This document shows, one piece after another, positions 1-5,612 of a stretch of DNA of 5,634 bases. A program made the position numbers and the translations under genes. The notes beneath the pieces are model-generated. The model was not told where the DNA came from, searched no databases, and was given only the letters and a program-made list of their open reading frames with translations. Source of the DNA: Gemmatimonadota bacterium (lineage in GTDB: Bacteria > Gemmatimonadota > Gemmatimonadetes > Longimicrobiales > Gaopeijiaceae); the NCBI GenBank assembly GCA_003567615.1, contig PWZC01000295.1, positions 1 through 5,634 of the forward strand. Reading direction: 5' to 3'. Each line of letters starts with the position of its first letter. Within the stretch, counting starts at the first letter, position 1.

Positions 1-1
1 C

Positions 2-463
2 ATCGCCGGGGTCTTCGCCGCCGCCATGTCGTCGTTGTCGTCGTCCATCAACTCCCTGGCCTCGGCGTCGGCCTACGACTTCTGGGCCCCCCTCGCCGAC
101 GCCCAGGGCGACGAATTCCGCCCCTTCCGCGCCGGTCGGGTCTTCACCCTGATCTGGGCCATTCTCCTCATGGGCGCCGCCATCCTCTACATCCCCATGA
201 GCGAGGGCGCCACCGCCGTGGAGGTGGCCCTCACCATCGCCTCCCTGGTGTACGGCGGGCTCCTGGGAGCCTTCCTCCTGGCTCTGCGGCCGCGGCGTCC
301 GGGCCAGGGCGCCCTGGTGACGGCTATGGCCGCGGGAATCGCGGTGGTCACCACGATCTGGATCTTCGTCCCCCACCTGGTGGGGTGGCCCTGGTTCGTG
401 CCCATCGGCACCCTGGTGACCTTCGGGCTGGGCACTGGCCTCACGCGGAAGGGGGCCCCGTGA
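2..463 (+). CDS. Sodium:solute symporter (SSS family), C-terminal part, cut by the window edge
   Basis: This frame is open from the window edge, so the gene starts outside; 153 residues are visible. The first residues read IAGVFAAAMSSLSSSINSLA. This is the small-residue and Ser-rich helix of the SSS (SLC5-like) family, corresponding to TM8 of vSGLT, whose serines help form the Na2 sodium site. About four hydrophobic stretches follow, roughly at residues 46-65, 75-98, 105-124 and 133-149. The end is a short basic tail (TRKGAP). The family couples inward Na+ flow to uptake of sugars, amino acids or other solutes across the inner membrane. The substrate cannot be read from this fragment. Its stop overlaps the start of a sugar-kinase-like gene, which favours a sugar or amino sugar as cargo; that is inference. 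The ATG at 26 is internal to the conserved helix and is not the true start. Confidence 0.88.
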   Translation: MAGVFAAAMSSLSSSINSLASASAYDFWAPLADAQGDEFRPFRAGRVFTLIWAILLMGAAILYIPMSEGATAVEVALTIASLVYGGLLGAFLLALRPRRPGQGALVTAMAAGIAVVTTIWIFVPHLVGWPWFVPIGTLVTFGLGTGLTRKGAP

Positions 464-1431
464 CCGCTTGGGAGAAGGAAGGCGCGGCATCCGTCTCCGT
501 CCGGGTAGTGGGTGGGGACGGCGGCGGCACTCGACTCCGCCTCGCTCTGGCCGATGGAGCCGGACGCATCCTGGCCCGCCGCACCGGTCCGCCGGGTCTG
601 GTGGAGGCGGGGAAGGAAGACCGGGCCGCCACCCGCGTGGTGGGTGAGCTCCAGGCGCTGGCCTCCCAGTCCGGGACCGCTCTGCCCGTAGATGCCCTCT
701 GCGTCGGACTCGCCGGTGTGGGGCGGCCGGAGCGGGCGCGGCTGGTGCAAACGGCGCTGGTGGCCGCCGGTGTGGCGGGCCGGGTGCAGGTGGTCACCGA
801 CGCCGCCGTGGCGCTCCGCCATGCCTTCGGTTCCCGGTCGGGCATCCTCCTCATCGCCGGGACGGGCTCAGTGGCCCTGGCTCGCGATTCCAGCGGCGCC
901 GTGCGCCGGGTGGGGGGGTGGGGATCCCTCCTGGGTGACGACGGGAGTGGGTACGGATTGGGGCTGGGGGGGCTCCGGGCCGCGCTCCGTGGGTGGGAGG
1001 GGCGCGGACCCGGCACAGCGCTCTCCCACGAGCTCTCCCAGGCGCTGGGCGTTCCCAGTCCCGCCGGGTTCCTGTCGTGGACGGAAGAGGCGGGGAAGGG
1101 GATGGTGGCGGCGCTGGCTCCCCTGGTGGTCCGTATGGCCCAGGAGGGGGATGAGGTGGCCAGGGGTCTGGTAGAGGGGGCGGTGGCGGCGCTGGTGGCC
1201 CACGTGGAGGCCTTGATGCCTGATCCCGACCCCGGCAGGGCCGGTCAGGGATCCGGCGCCACCAGGCACAGGCCCCCGGTGGCGCTGGCGGGCGGGCTCC
1301 TCTCAACGGGAGGCCCGCTCCGGGATGCGATCCTGGCCATCCTGGCCACCCGGGGATTCCCGGTTCGGGAGGGGCCGGTGGATGCGGCTCGTGGAGCTGT
1401 GGATCTGGCGCTCGAGAGTTTGCCAAACTGA
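460..1431 (+). CDS. BadF/BadG/BcrA-type ATPase, probable N-acetylglucosamine/N-acetylmuramic acid kinase
   Basis: This 323-residue protein has the ASKHA (actin/hexokinase) fold signatures in order. They are the phosphate-1 loop DGGGT (20-24), GLAGVGRP (83-90), TDAAVAL (113-119), the phosphate-2 type GTGS (134-137), the family hallmark GGWGSLLGDDGSGYGLG (152-168) and the adenosine motif LAGGL (276-280). The length fits bacterial N-acetylglucosamine kinase-like members of the BadF family. The expected reaction is ATP-dependent phosphorylation of a hexosamine in the cytoplasm. I chose the GTG at 460 because GGAAGGGGG (447-455) lies just upstream and because it overlaps the symporter stop as GTGA, a typical coupled junction. 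An in-frame ATG at 385 would add 25 residues unlike the family and lies deep in the symporter. Next to a symporter, salvage of GlcNAc, MurNAc or glucosamine is likely; a 2-hydroxyacyl-CoA dehydratase activator is unlikely, since those carry Fe-S cysteines that are not seen here. Confidence 0.85.
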   Translation: MTAWEKEGAASVSVRVVGGDGGGTRLRLALADGAGRILARRTGPPGLVEAGKEDRAATRVVGELQALASQSGTALPVDALCVGLAGVGRPERARLVQTALVAAGVAGRVQVVTDAAVALRHAFGSRSGILLIAGTGSVALARDSSGAVRRVGGWGSLLGDDGSGYGLGLGGLRAALRGWEGRGPGTALSHELSQALGVPSPAGFLSWTEEAGKGMVAALAPLVVRMAQEGDEVARGLVEGAVAALVAHVEALMPDPDPGRAGQGSGATRHRPPVALAGGLLSTGGPLRDAILAILATRGFPVREGPVDAARGAVDLALESLPN

Positions 1432-1581
1432 CAGCGGATGGTTCGGAATGGCAGTGGAGCAATCGTCCAACTCCCTATGGGAAGACGGATTGGCAGATTT
1501 CCGGTGGGTGTGGTCAGGCACGGGCCATGCACCACATGGGAAGCACGAAGCGAGGCCGCGGAGCCAGCGGATCAGAGCCGC

Positions 1582-1662
1582 CGATTCCACGGCCCCAATC
1601 CAGAATCAGGGCCGCCCGGTCCAGCCGGAGCGGCCACCCATCGAATGAGACAGGAGGAATCG
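1582..1662 (+). promoter_or_regulatory. Structured 5' leader of hsp20, candidate RNA thermometer
   Basis: CGATTCC at 1582-1588 is the perfect reverse complement of GGAATCG at 1656-1662, which overlaps the last two bases of the AGGAGG Shine-Dalgarno. The enclosed segment holds a strong hairpin: GGCCGC (1610-1615) pairs with GCGGCC (1630-1635), and CCGG (1616-1619) with CCGG (1625-1628). That gives ten GC pairs, with one bulged A at 1629 and the 5-base loop TCCAG. An alternative stem pairs CGGCCC (1590-1595) with GGGCCG (1609-1614). This resembles hsp20 leaders that hide their ribosome-binding site at low temperature. There is no ROSE consensus, and at this GC content complementarity arises more often by chance. 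The transcription start is unknown. Confidence 0.35.
1652..1657 (+). promoter_or_regulatory. Strong Shine-Dalgarno of hsp20
   Basis: A consensus AGGAGG lies 8 bases before the ATG at 1666. It decides the start of the Hsp20 gene: the frame stays open upstream to 1438, but no comparable site precedes the earlier ATG codons and the extra residues do not look like Hsp20. Confidence 0.85.
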
Positions 1663-1665
1663 ACC

Positions 1666-2163
1666 ATGGCCATCATGCGCTATCGCAACCGGAGCTGGCC
1701 TTCTCCCTGGCAGGAGCTGGAAGAGATGTCGAATCGCCTCAGCCGGGCGTTCGGCGAAGCGTCTCCCCTGGCCCAGGACGGGCACGACTGGATCCCCGCC
1801 GTGAATGTGGAAGAGACCAAGGAAGAGCTGGTCCTGACGGCGGAGCTTCCGGGAATGAGCCAGGACGACGTGGAGATCGAATTGGAGAACAACGTCCTCA
1901 CCGTACGCGGGTCCAAGGAGCACACCCGGGAAGAGTCCGAGGATCGGCGCTATCACCTCTGGGAGCGGCGGTGGGGCAGCTTCCAGCGCTCCTTCCCCCT
2001 CCCTCGCTCGGTGAGCCCCGAGCGCATCGCCGCCAACTTCGAGAATGGGATCCTCACGGTGCACATGCCCAAGGTGGCCGAAGCCCGTAGCCGCCGGATC
2101 GAGATCCAGCCCGGCGGGCAGCACCCTCATGAGGTGGGCTCAGGCGAAGCCACCGACGATTGA
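1666..2163 (+). CDS. hsp20: Small heat-shock protein, Hsp20/alpha-crystallin family
   Basis: This 165-residue cytoplasmic chaperone is expected to form oligomers that hold unfolding proteins without using ATP, for later refolding by DnaK/ClpB. The short N-terminal arm (1-40) includes a Trp/Pro-rich start (WPSPWQELEE). The alpha-crystallin domain covers about 41-140 and has WIPAVNVEETKEELVLTAEL, LPGMSQDDVEIELENNVLTV and the ERRWGSFQRSFPLP strand region. It ends in the family signature AANFENGILTVHMPK (122-136). The C-terminal I-x-I anchor that bridges dimers is IEI (145-147), and an acidic tail follows. The length is normal for class A bacterial sHsps. The gene stands apart from the upstream kinase by 234 bp, so it probably has its own promoter. 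I could not identify a convincing sigma-32 or sigma-70 site or a CIRCE element there. Control may lie partly in its structured leader. It converges on the phosphatase gene. Confidence 0.95.
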   Translation: MAIMRYRNRSWPSPWQELEEMSNRLSRAFGEASPLAQDGHDWIPAVNVEETKEELVLTAELPGMSQDDVEIELENNVLTVRGSKEHTREESEDRRYHLWERRWGSFQRSFPLPRSVSPERIAANFENGILTVHMPKVAEARSRRIEIQPGGQHPHEVGSGEATDD

Positions 2164-2243
2164 GGCTGTCCGGGCCACCCACCGGGATCGGCACCGACAC
2201 CCTTGGAGCCGGCCCGGCGTTCCCTGACCCGGTCCCGTGCACT

Positions 2244-2284
2244 CCGCCCCGCCGACGTTCCTCATCGGGAAGTCGGCGGGGCGG
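2244..2284. terminator. Large inverted repeat between convergent genes, probable bidirectional terminator
   Basis: CCGCCCCGCCGAC (2244-2256) and GTCGGCGGGGCGG (2272-2284) are perfect 13-base inverted arms. Inside them TTCC (2258-2261) can pair with GGAA (2268-2271) past one bulged G, giving about 17 pairs and a 6-base loop. The right arm touches the stop codon of the minus-strand phosphatase (2285-2287), and the hairpin lies 80 bp after the Hsp20 stop. Neither side has a T-run, so it is a U-less hairpin. The position between convergent genes supports a terminator or 3'-end stabiliser for both transcripts. Confidence 0.7.
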
Positions 2285-3088
2285 TCAACCATCCCGCAAC
2301 AGGTCGCCCAGAGCGCCCATCAACTCCGGGGAGTTGGCGGCCAGGACACTTCCCCGGACCAGTGGGTCCAGGGCGGAGCCATCGATGCGGGCCCATACCC
2401 CTCCCGCTTCGTGGAGGATGGCCAGCCCGCCGGCGATGTCCCATGGGCTCAGCTCCAACTCCCAGAATGCGTCCAGCGCCCCCTGCGCCAGCGTACAGAG
2501 GTCCAGCGCCGCCGATCCGCAGCGGCGGATGCCGGAGCTGGCGGGGAGCACGGCCGCCAGTTGCCGCTGGAAGGTGGGAAGGGCATCCAGGAGCTTGAAG
2601 GGAAACCCGGTTCCCACCAGGGCATGGCGCAGGTCCCGGGTCGGGGAGACCCGGATCCGGGAGCCGTTGCGGTGTGCCCCTTCGCCCTGCGCCGCCCACC
2701 ACCGCTCGCCGGTGACCGGCGCCACCACGGCACCCACCACAGGGTGCCCTCCGTCCACCAGCCCCACCGAGGCACAGTAGGCCGGATGCCCGTGGAGGAA
2801 GTTGGTGGTCCCGTCCAGCGGGTCCACCACCCAGACGGGGCCGTCACCGTCGCCCTCCACATGACCGTCGGGGTCGTCCCCCTCCTCTGCCAGGATGCGG
2901 TGGTGGGGAAAGTCCGCTCGGATTCGCGTCAGCGCCGCCGCTTGCGCTTCCAGGTCCACCCGACTCACGAAGTCCGACGCCGCGGTCTTCTCGGTGGCCT
3001 GGTCGCTTCGGACCCGCCCGGCCCCCCCTCGATGGACCTCTGCGGCCGCTTCCGCCGCCGCCAGCGCCGTGCCGATCAATTCGCGCAT
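2285..3088 (-). CDS. Inositol-monophosphatase-family phosphatase (SuhB-like)
   Basis: This 267-residue protein belongs to the Mg2+-dependent, lithium-sensitive phosphatase fold. Visible metal and catalytic motifs are K34 in the ATEKTAASDFVSRVD segment, E68/E69 in ILAEEGDD, WVVDPLDGTTNFLHG (87-100) with D89, D92 and T94, and SPWDIAGGLAILHEAGG (214-230) with D217. All expected metal ligands appear present. The family hydrolyses inositol-1-phosphate; close relatives act on histidinol phosphate, fructose-1,6-bisphosphate or 3'-phosphoadenosine phosphates, or serve as SuhB in rRNA transcription. The substrate is therefore not settled. The length fits SuhB-like proteins. The start is the ATG at 3088-3086, with AAGAGGG (3100-3094) five bases upstream on this strand. 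The frame stays open to 4120 on this strand, but that part is antisense to trpS and is not coding. Transcription is divergent from trpS and convergent with hsp20. Confidence 0.93.
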   Translation of the reverse strand: MRELIGTALAAAEAAAEVHRGGAGRVRSDQATEKTAASDFVSRVDLEAQAAALTRIRADFPHHRILAEEGDDPDGHVEGDGDGPVWVVDPLDGTTNFLHGHPAYCASVGLVDGGHPVVGAVVAPVTGERWWAAQGEGAHRNGSRIRVSPTRDLRHALVGTGFPFKLLDALPTFQRQLAAVLPASSGIRRCGSAALDLCTLAQGALDAFWELELSPWDIAGGLAILHEAGGVWARIDGSALDPLVRGSVLAANSPELMGALGDLLRDG

Positions 3089-3116
3089 TGCATCCCTCTT
3101 CAACAGGGTGAAGGCC

Positions 3117-3133
3117 AGGGCTAAGTTAGCCCT
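3117..3133. promoter_or_regulatory. 17-bp perfect palindrome in the divergent phosphatase/trpS promoter region, candidate operator
   Basis: AGGGCTAA-G-TTAGCCCT is an 8-base inverted repeat around one central base. It lies 28 bp before the phosphatase start and 105 bp before the trpS start. The AT-containing core is unusual in this very GC-rich spacer, and on the minus strand TAACTT within it could be a weak -10, with TTCAGG 17 bases further up. A dimeric regulator could bind here. No known regulator consensus was matched, and the promoter elements are weak. Confidence 0.45.
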
Positions 3134-3167
3134 TCTCCCCCGAGGCCCTGAAGCGTCCCCGGGGAGA
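3134..3167. repeat. Short inverted repeat with 7-bp arms next to the palindrome
   Basis: TCTCCCC (3134-3140) and GGGGAGA (3161-3167) are perfect inverted arms 20 bases apart. The right arm also belongs to the self-complementary TCCCCGGGGA (3156-3165). It sits in the trpS leader/promoter spacer. It may be structural or simply a product of the base composition. Confidence 0.25.
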
Positions 3168-3238
3168 TCGGATGTGGACAGGTGGGCGGGGACCCGGAGG
3201 GCCCGGGTTCCCCTTCCCCCAATCTCGGAGAATGTGGG

Positions 3239-4282
3239 ATGGCGGATGGCCAGGTGATGGCGGGAGCGGAGCGGAGTGGGGAGTCGGGTGTGTCGCCCCG
3301 GGTCTTCAGTGGAATGCAGCCCTCGGGGGAGGCTCACCTGGGGAACTACCTCGGAGCCCTCCGGCGCTGGGTCGAGCTGCAGGAGTCCCACGAGTGCTTC
3401 TTCTGCATCGTGGATCAGCACGCCATCACCGGGGACATTCCGGCCCACGAGCTGCCCGTCCGGATCCTGGATCTGGCCATCAGCTTCCTGGCGGTGGGGC
3501 TGGACCCGGAGCGGAGCGTGATCTTCGTCCAGTCCGACGTGCCGGAGCACACCGAGCTGGCCTGGCTCTTCAATGCGGTGACCCCGGTGGGCAGCCTGGA
3601 GCGCATGACCCAGTACAAGGACAAGACGGCGCGGATGGAATCCATCCCGGCGGGCCTCCTGAACTATCCCATCCTGCAGGCGGCGGACATCCTTTTGTAC
3701 CGGGCCGGGGCGGTGCCGGTGGGCGAGGACCAGCTCCAGCACCTGGAGCTGACCCGGGAGATTGCGCGCCGCTGGAATGGTCGCTACGGCGACTTCTTCC
3801 CGGAACCCCTTGCCATTCCAGGTGTGGGTGGGCGGATCCTCGGCCTCGACGGCAAAGCCAAGATGAGCAAGTCGATGGGGAACACCATCCGCATCCTGGC
3901 CGAGCCCGACGAGATCTGGGAGCGGGTCCGCACCGCCGTCACCGATCCGCAGCGGGTGCGCCGCGACGACCCCGGGCGCCCCGAGGTCTGCAATGTATTC
4001 ACCCTCCACCAGCACTTCACCGATCCGGAGCGCCTCGACGATATCGCCGACCAGTGCCGGGCCGGAACCCGGGGGTGCGTGGCGTGCAAGCGGATCCTGG
4101 CCGAGTCCATCGACGAGCACTTCCGGGAGGTGCGGGAGCGCGCCGCCGAGCTGAAGGCCGATCCTCGACGGGTCCGTGCCATCCTGGAAGCGGGAGCCGA
4201 GCGGGCCAGGAGTGAGGCGCGGGAGACGATCCGCCAGGTCCGGGACCGCATGGGGATGGACTGGAGGAGCGCGTGGGGGTGA
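3239..4282 (+). CDS. trpS: Tryptophanyl-tRNA synthetase with a putative Fe-S cysteine motif
   Basis: This 347-residue class I aminoacyl-tRNA synthetase charges tRNA-Trp with tryptophan at the expense of ATP. The HIGH-type signature is GMQPSGEAHLGNYLGAL (25-41, core HLGN 33-36). The KMSKS loop is exact, in LDGKAKMSKSMGN (KMSKS 208-212). The Rossmann core also shows LLNYPILQAADILLYRAGAVPVGEDQ, typical of bacterial TrpRS. Near the C-terminus are C251, C273, C280 and C283, spaced C-x21-C-x6-C-x2-C. This closely matches the [4Fe-4S] ligand pattern I recall from Thermotoga maritima TrpRS (x22, x6, x2). I chose the ATG at 3239 because GGAG (3227-3230) lies 8 bases upstream; the frame extends to a GTG at 3182 that would add 19 unconserved residues, and an ATG at 3257 is a shorter alternative. 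The total length fits the family. It is divergent from the phosphatase and looks monocistronic. Confidence 0.97.
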   Translation: MADGQVMAGAERSGESGVSPRVFSGMQPSGEAHLGNYLGALRRWVELQESHECFFCIVDQHAITGDIPAHELPVRILDLAISFLAVGLDPERSVIFVQSDVPEHTELAWLFNAVTPVGSLERMTQYKDKTARMESIPAGLLNYPILQAADILLYRAGAVPVGEDQLQHLELTREIARRWNGRYGDFFPEPLAIPGVGGRILGLDGKAKMSKSMGNTIRILAEPDEIWERVRTAVTDPQRVRRDDPGRPEVCNVFTLHQHFTDPERLDDIADQCRAGTRGCVACKRILAESIDEHFREVRERAAELKADPRRVRAILEAGAERARSEARETIRQVRDRMGMDWRSAWG

Positions 4283-4302
4283 CGTCGCCTCTCAAGGTTC
4301 CC

Positions 4303-4317
4303 GTCGGTCCGGCCGAC
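4303..4317 (+). terminator. Small hairpin after trpS, weak terminator candidate
   Basis: GTCGG (4303-4307) pairs with CCGAC (4313-4317), with a possible T-G pair inside, 20 bp after the trpS stop. The stem is short and no T-run follows, so termination here is only a guess from position. Confidence 0.2.
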
Positions 4318-4390
4318 CACAGGGGAAGGGGGGAGCGGGCGGCTCTCGACTCCGTCGCGACCGCGCCCGGGGACCCGGGTGAAACGGTGT

Positions 4391-4422
4391 GCCCGCCCCC
4401 CCGCCTTCTTCTCACCCCCCCC
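4391..4422. repeat. C-rich polypyrimidine tract between trpS and pilT
   Basis: Apart from isolated G and A bases this stretch is pyrimidine. It has C-runs of 3 (4392-4394), 7 (4396-4402) and 8 (4415-4422) bases. The minus strand therefore has enough G-runs to form a G-quadruplex. It is upstream of the likely pilT start. The pilT frame runs through it, but its translation there (Pro/Ser/His-rich) does not resemble the family. Confidence 0.5.
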
Positions 4423-4430
4423 ACAGGGTC

Positions 4431-4459
4431 CCGGTCGGCACCCGTCGGTGCCGCCCCGG
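4431..4459 (+). promoter_or_regulatory. Stable composite hairpin just upstream of pilT
   Basis: CGGCACC (4436-4442) pairs with GGTGCCG (4447-4453) around a CGTC loop. After an asymmetric bulge (T4435 against 4454-4455), CCGG (4431-4434) pairs with CCGG (4456-4459), giving 11 pairs in all. It ends 22 bases before the pilT ATG, so it may be the trpS terminator or a leader structure affecting pilT translation. No T-run follows. Confidence 0.35.
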
Positions 4460-4481
4460 CGGCCCCTTCCCAGGTCCATCC

Positions 4482-5612
4482 ATGACCGAGATCTTCCGGG
4501 CCGCCATCCAGCGCGGGGCCAGCGACATCCACCTGAAATCCGGGGACGTGGTTCGCGCCCGGATCCACGGGGAGTTGGTGCCCATGACGCAGCAGCGCCT
4601 GAGTCACGACCAGATCCGGGCGCTGGCCCTGAAGCTGATCCCCCGGGAAGCGGACCGGCAGCGTATCGACGACCTCACGGATCTGGACTGCTCCTGGGGA
4701 ATGGCGGGGCTGGGGCGGTTCCGGGTGAACATCCTCCGGCAGCGCGGCTCCCTCATGATCGTCCTTCGGGTGATCCCCTTCGATGTTCCCACCTTCGAGG
4801 ATCTGCGCCTTCCCACGGTACTGGAGACCATCTCGTCCAACGAGCGCGGGTTGGTGCTGGTCACCGGCATCACCGGATCGGGGAAGAGCTCCACCATGGC
4901 CGCCATGGTACAGTTCATCAACCAGAACTGGCCCCGGCACATCGTTACGCTGGAAAACCCCATCGAGTTTCTCCACCGCGACCAGAAGAGTTCCATCACC
5001 CAGCGGGACGTGGGCACGGACACCGCCGACTTCAACGAGGGGCTGCGAGCGGCGCTGCGACAGGACCCCGACGTGATCCTCATCGGTGAGATGCGGGATA
5101 CCGAGACCATCGACATCGCCCTGAAGGCCGCCGAGACCGGACACCTTGTCATCTCGACGGTCCACACGCAGGATTCGATGCAGACCATGTCGCGACTCAT
5201 CTCGTACTTCCAGCCCAGTCAGCAGGAGATGATCCGGATCCGGATGGCCGACACGCTGCAGGCCATCATCTCCCAGCGGCTCCTCCCCCGGCGGGATCGG
5301 AGCGGACGGGTGGTGGCGTGTGAGGTGATGGTGGTCACGGGGACCATGCGCGACTGCATTCGCGACCTGGAGCGGACCCATGAAATCCCGGATCTCATTG
5401 CCGAGGGCCGGGACCACTACGGATCCCAGACCTTCGATCAGCACCTGATGGAGCTGGTGCGCGAAGAGTTGGTCACCTTCGAGGTGGCTCGCGCCGCCGC
5501 TTCCAAACCCTCCGACTTCGAGTTGAATATGAAGTTCCTGGATACCTCCTCCACCACACCGGAGGCTTCGACGCGAAACCTGGACCGATCCGGCTTCGGT
5601 TCCCGTGGCTGA
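4482..5612 (+). CDS. pilT: PilT/PilU-family type IV pilus retraction ATPase
   Basis: This 376-residue cytoplasmic hexameric ATPase is expected to power depolymerisation of type IV pili (twitching motility, DNA uptake). The N-terminal domain starts with the family segment RGASDIHLKSGDVVRARIHG (11-30). The ATPase core has Walker A GITGSGKSS (129-137, K135), an Asp-box region around ENPIEFLHRD (158-167), ITQRDVGTDTADFNEGLRAA (172-191), Walker B DPDVILIGEMRD (195-206) and the His box ETGHLVISTVHT (218-229). The usual AIRNLIRE retraction motif is replaced by TMRDCIRD (288-295), which keeps the two arginines and the Ile. YGSQTFDQHL (313-322) is typical of PilT. The protein is about 30 residues longer than classical PilT because of a Ser/Thr/Arg-rich tail after about 350. 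I chose the ATG at 4482 because the homologous region begins there, although only a weak AGG precedes it. No other pilus gene is in the window. A PilU-like accessory motor is the alternative. Confidence 0.92.
   Translation: MTEIFRAAIQRGASDIHLKSGDVVRARIHGELVPMTQQRLSHDQIRALALKLIPREADRQRIDDLTDLDCSWGMAGLGRFRVNILRQRGSLMIVLRVIPFDVPTFEDLRLPTVLETISSNERGLVLVTGITGSGKSSTMAAMVQFINQNWPRHIVTLENPIEFLHRDQKSSITQRDVGTDTADFNEGLRAALRQDPDVILIGEMRDTETIDIALKAAETGHLVISTVHTQDSMQTMSRLISYFQPSQQEMIRIRMADTLQAIISQRLLPRRDRSGRVVACEVMVVTGTMRDCIRDLERTHEIPDLIAEGRDHYGSQTFDQHLMELVREELVTFEVARAAASKPSDFELNMKFLDTSSTTPEASTRNLDRSGFGSRG

Noticed and set aside
1490..1520. A TTGGCA that could be a -35 or sigma-54-like element before hsp20.
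   Set aside because: No acceptable -10 lies at 16-18 bases, and the sigma-54 GG-N10-GC spacing with TTGC is absent. It is not strong enough to annotate.
1525..1539. A small inverted repeat (CCATG, 5-base gap, CATGG) in the hsp20 upstream spacer.
   Set aside because: Arms of five bases are expected by chance in a spacer this long, and it does not match CIRCE or another known heat-shock operator.
1438..1665. An N-terminal extension of Hsp20 by 76 residues from an upstream ATG.
   Set aside because: No good ribosome-binding site precedes it, the residues do not resemble Hsp20 N-terminal arms, and AGGAGG is ideally placed for the ATG at 1666.
2160..3124. Plus-strand open frames of 200-295 codons across the phosphatase region.
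   Set aside because: They are antisense to a gene with all inositol-monophosphatase motifs, run through the terminator hairpin, and show no domain features.
3089..4120. A long minus-strand extension of the phosphatase frame, antisense to trpS, which would give a 611-residue protein.
   Set aside because: The phosphatase domain begins at the ATG at 3088, with its own Shine-Dalgarno. The extension is an open antisense frame expected at high GC, and the plus strand there encodes unmistakable TrpRS motifs.
4389..4481. A 31-residue N-terminal extension of PilT.
   Set aside because: It is Pro/Ser/Arg-rich sequence produced by the C-rich tract and hairpin, and the family's N-terminus begins at the ATG at 4482.
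4017..5444. A 475-codon minus-strand open frame opposite pilT and the end of trpS.
   Set aside because: Its translation is low-complexity (Gly/His/Pro/Arg-rich) with no recognisable domain, and the plus strand carries complete PilT motifs. It is a GC-driven shadow frame.
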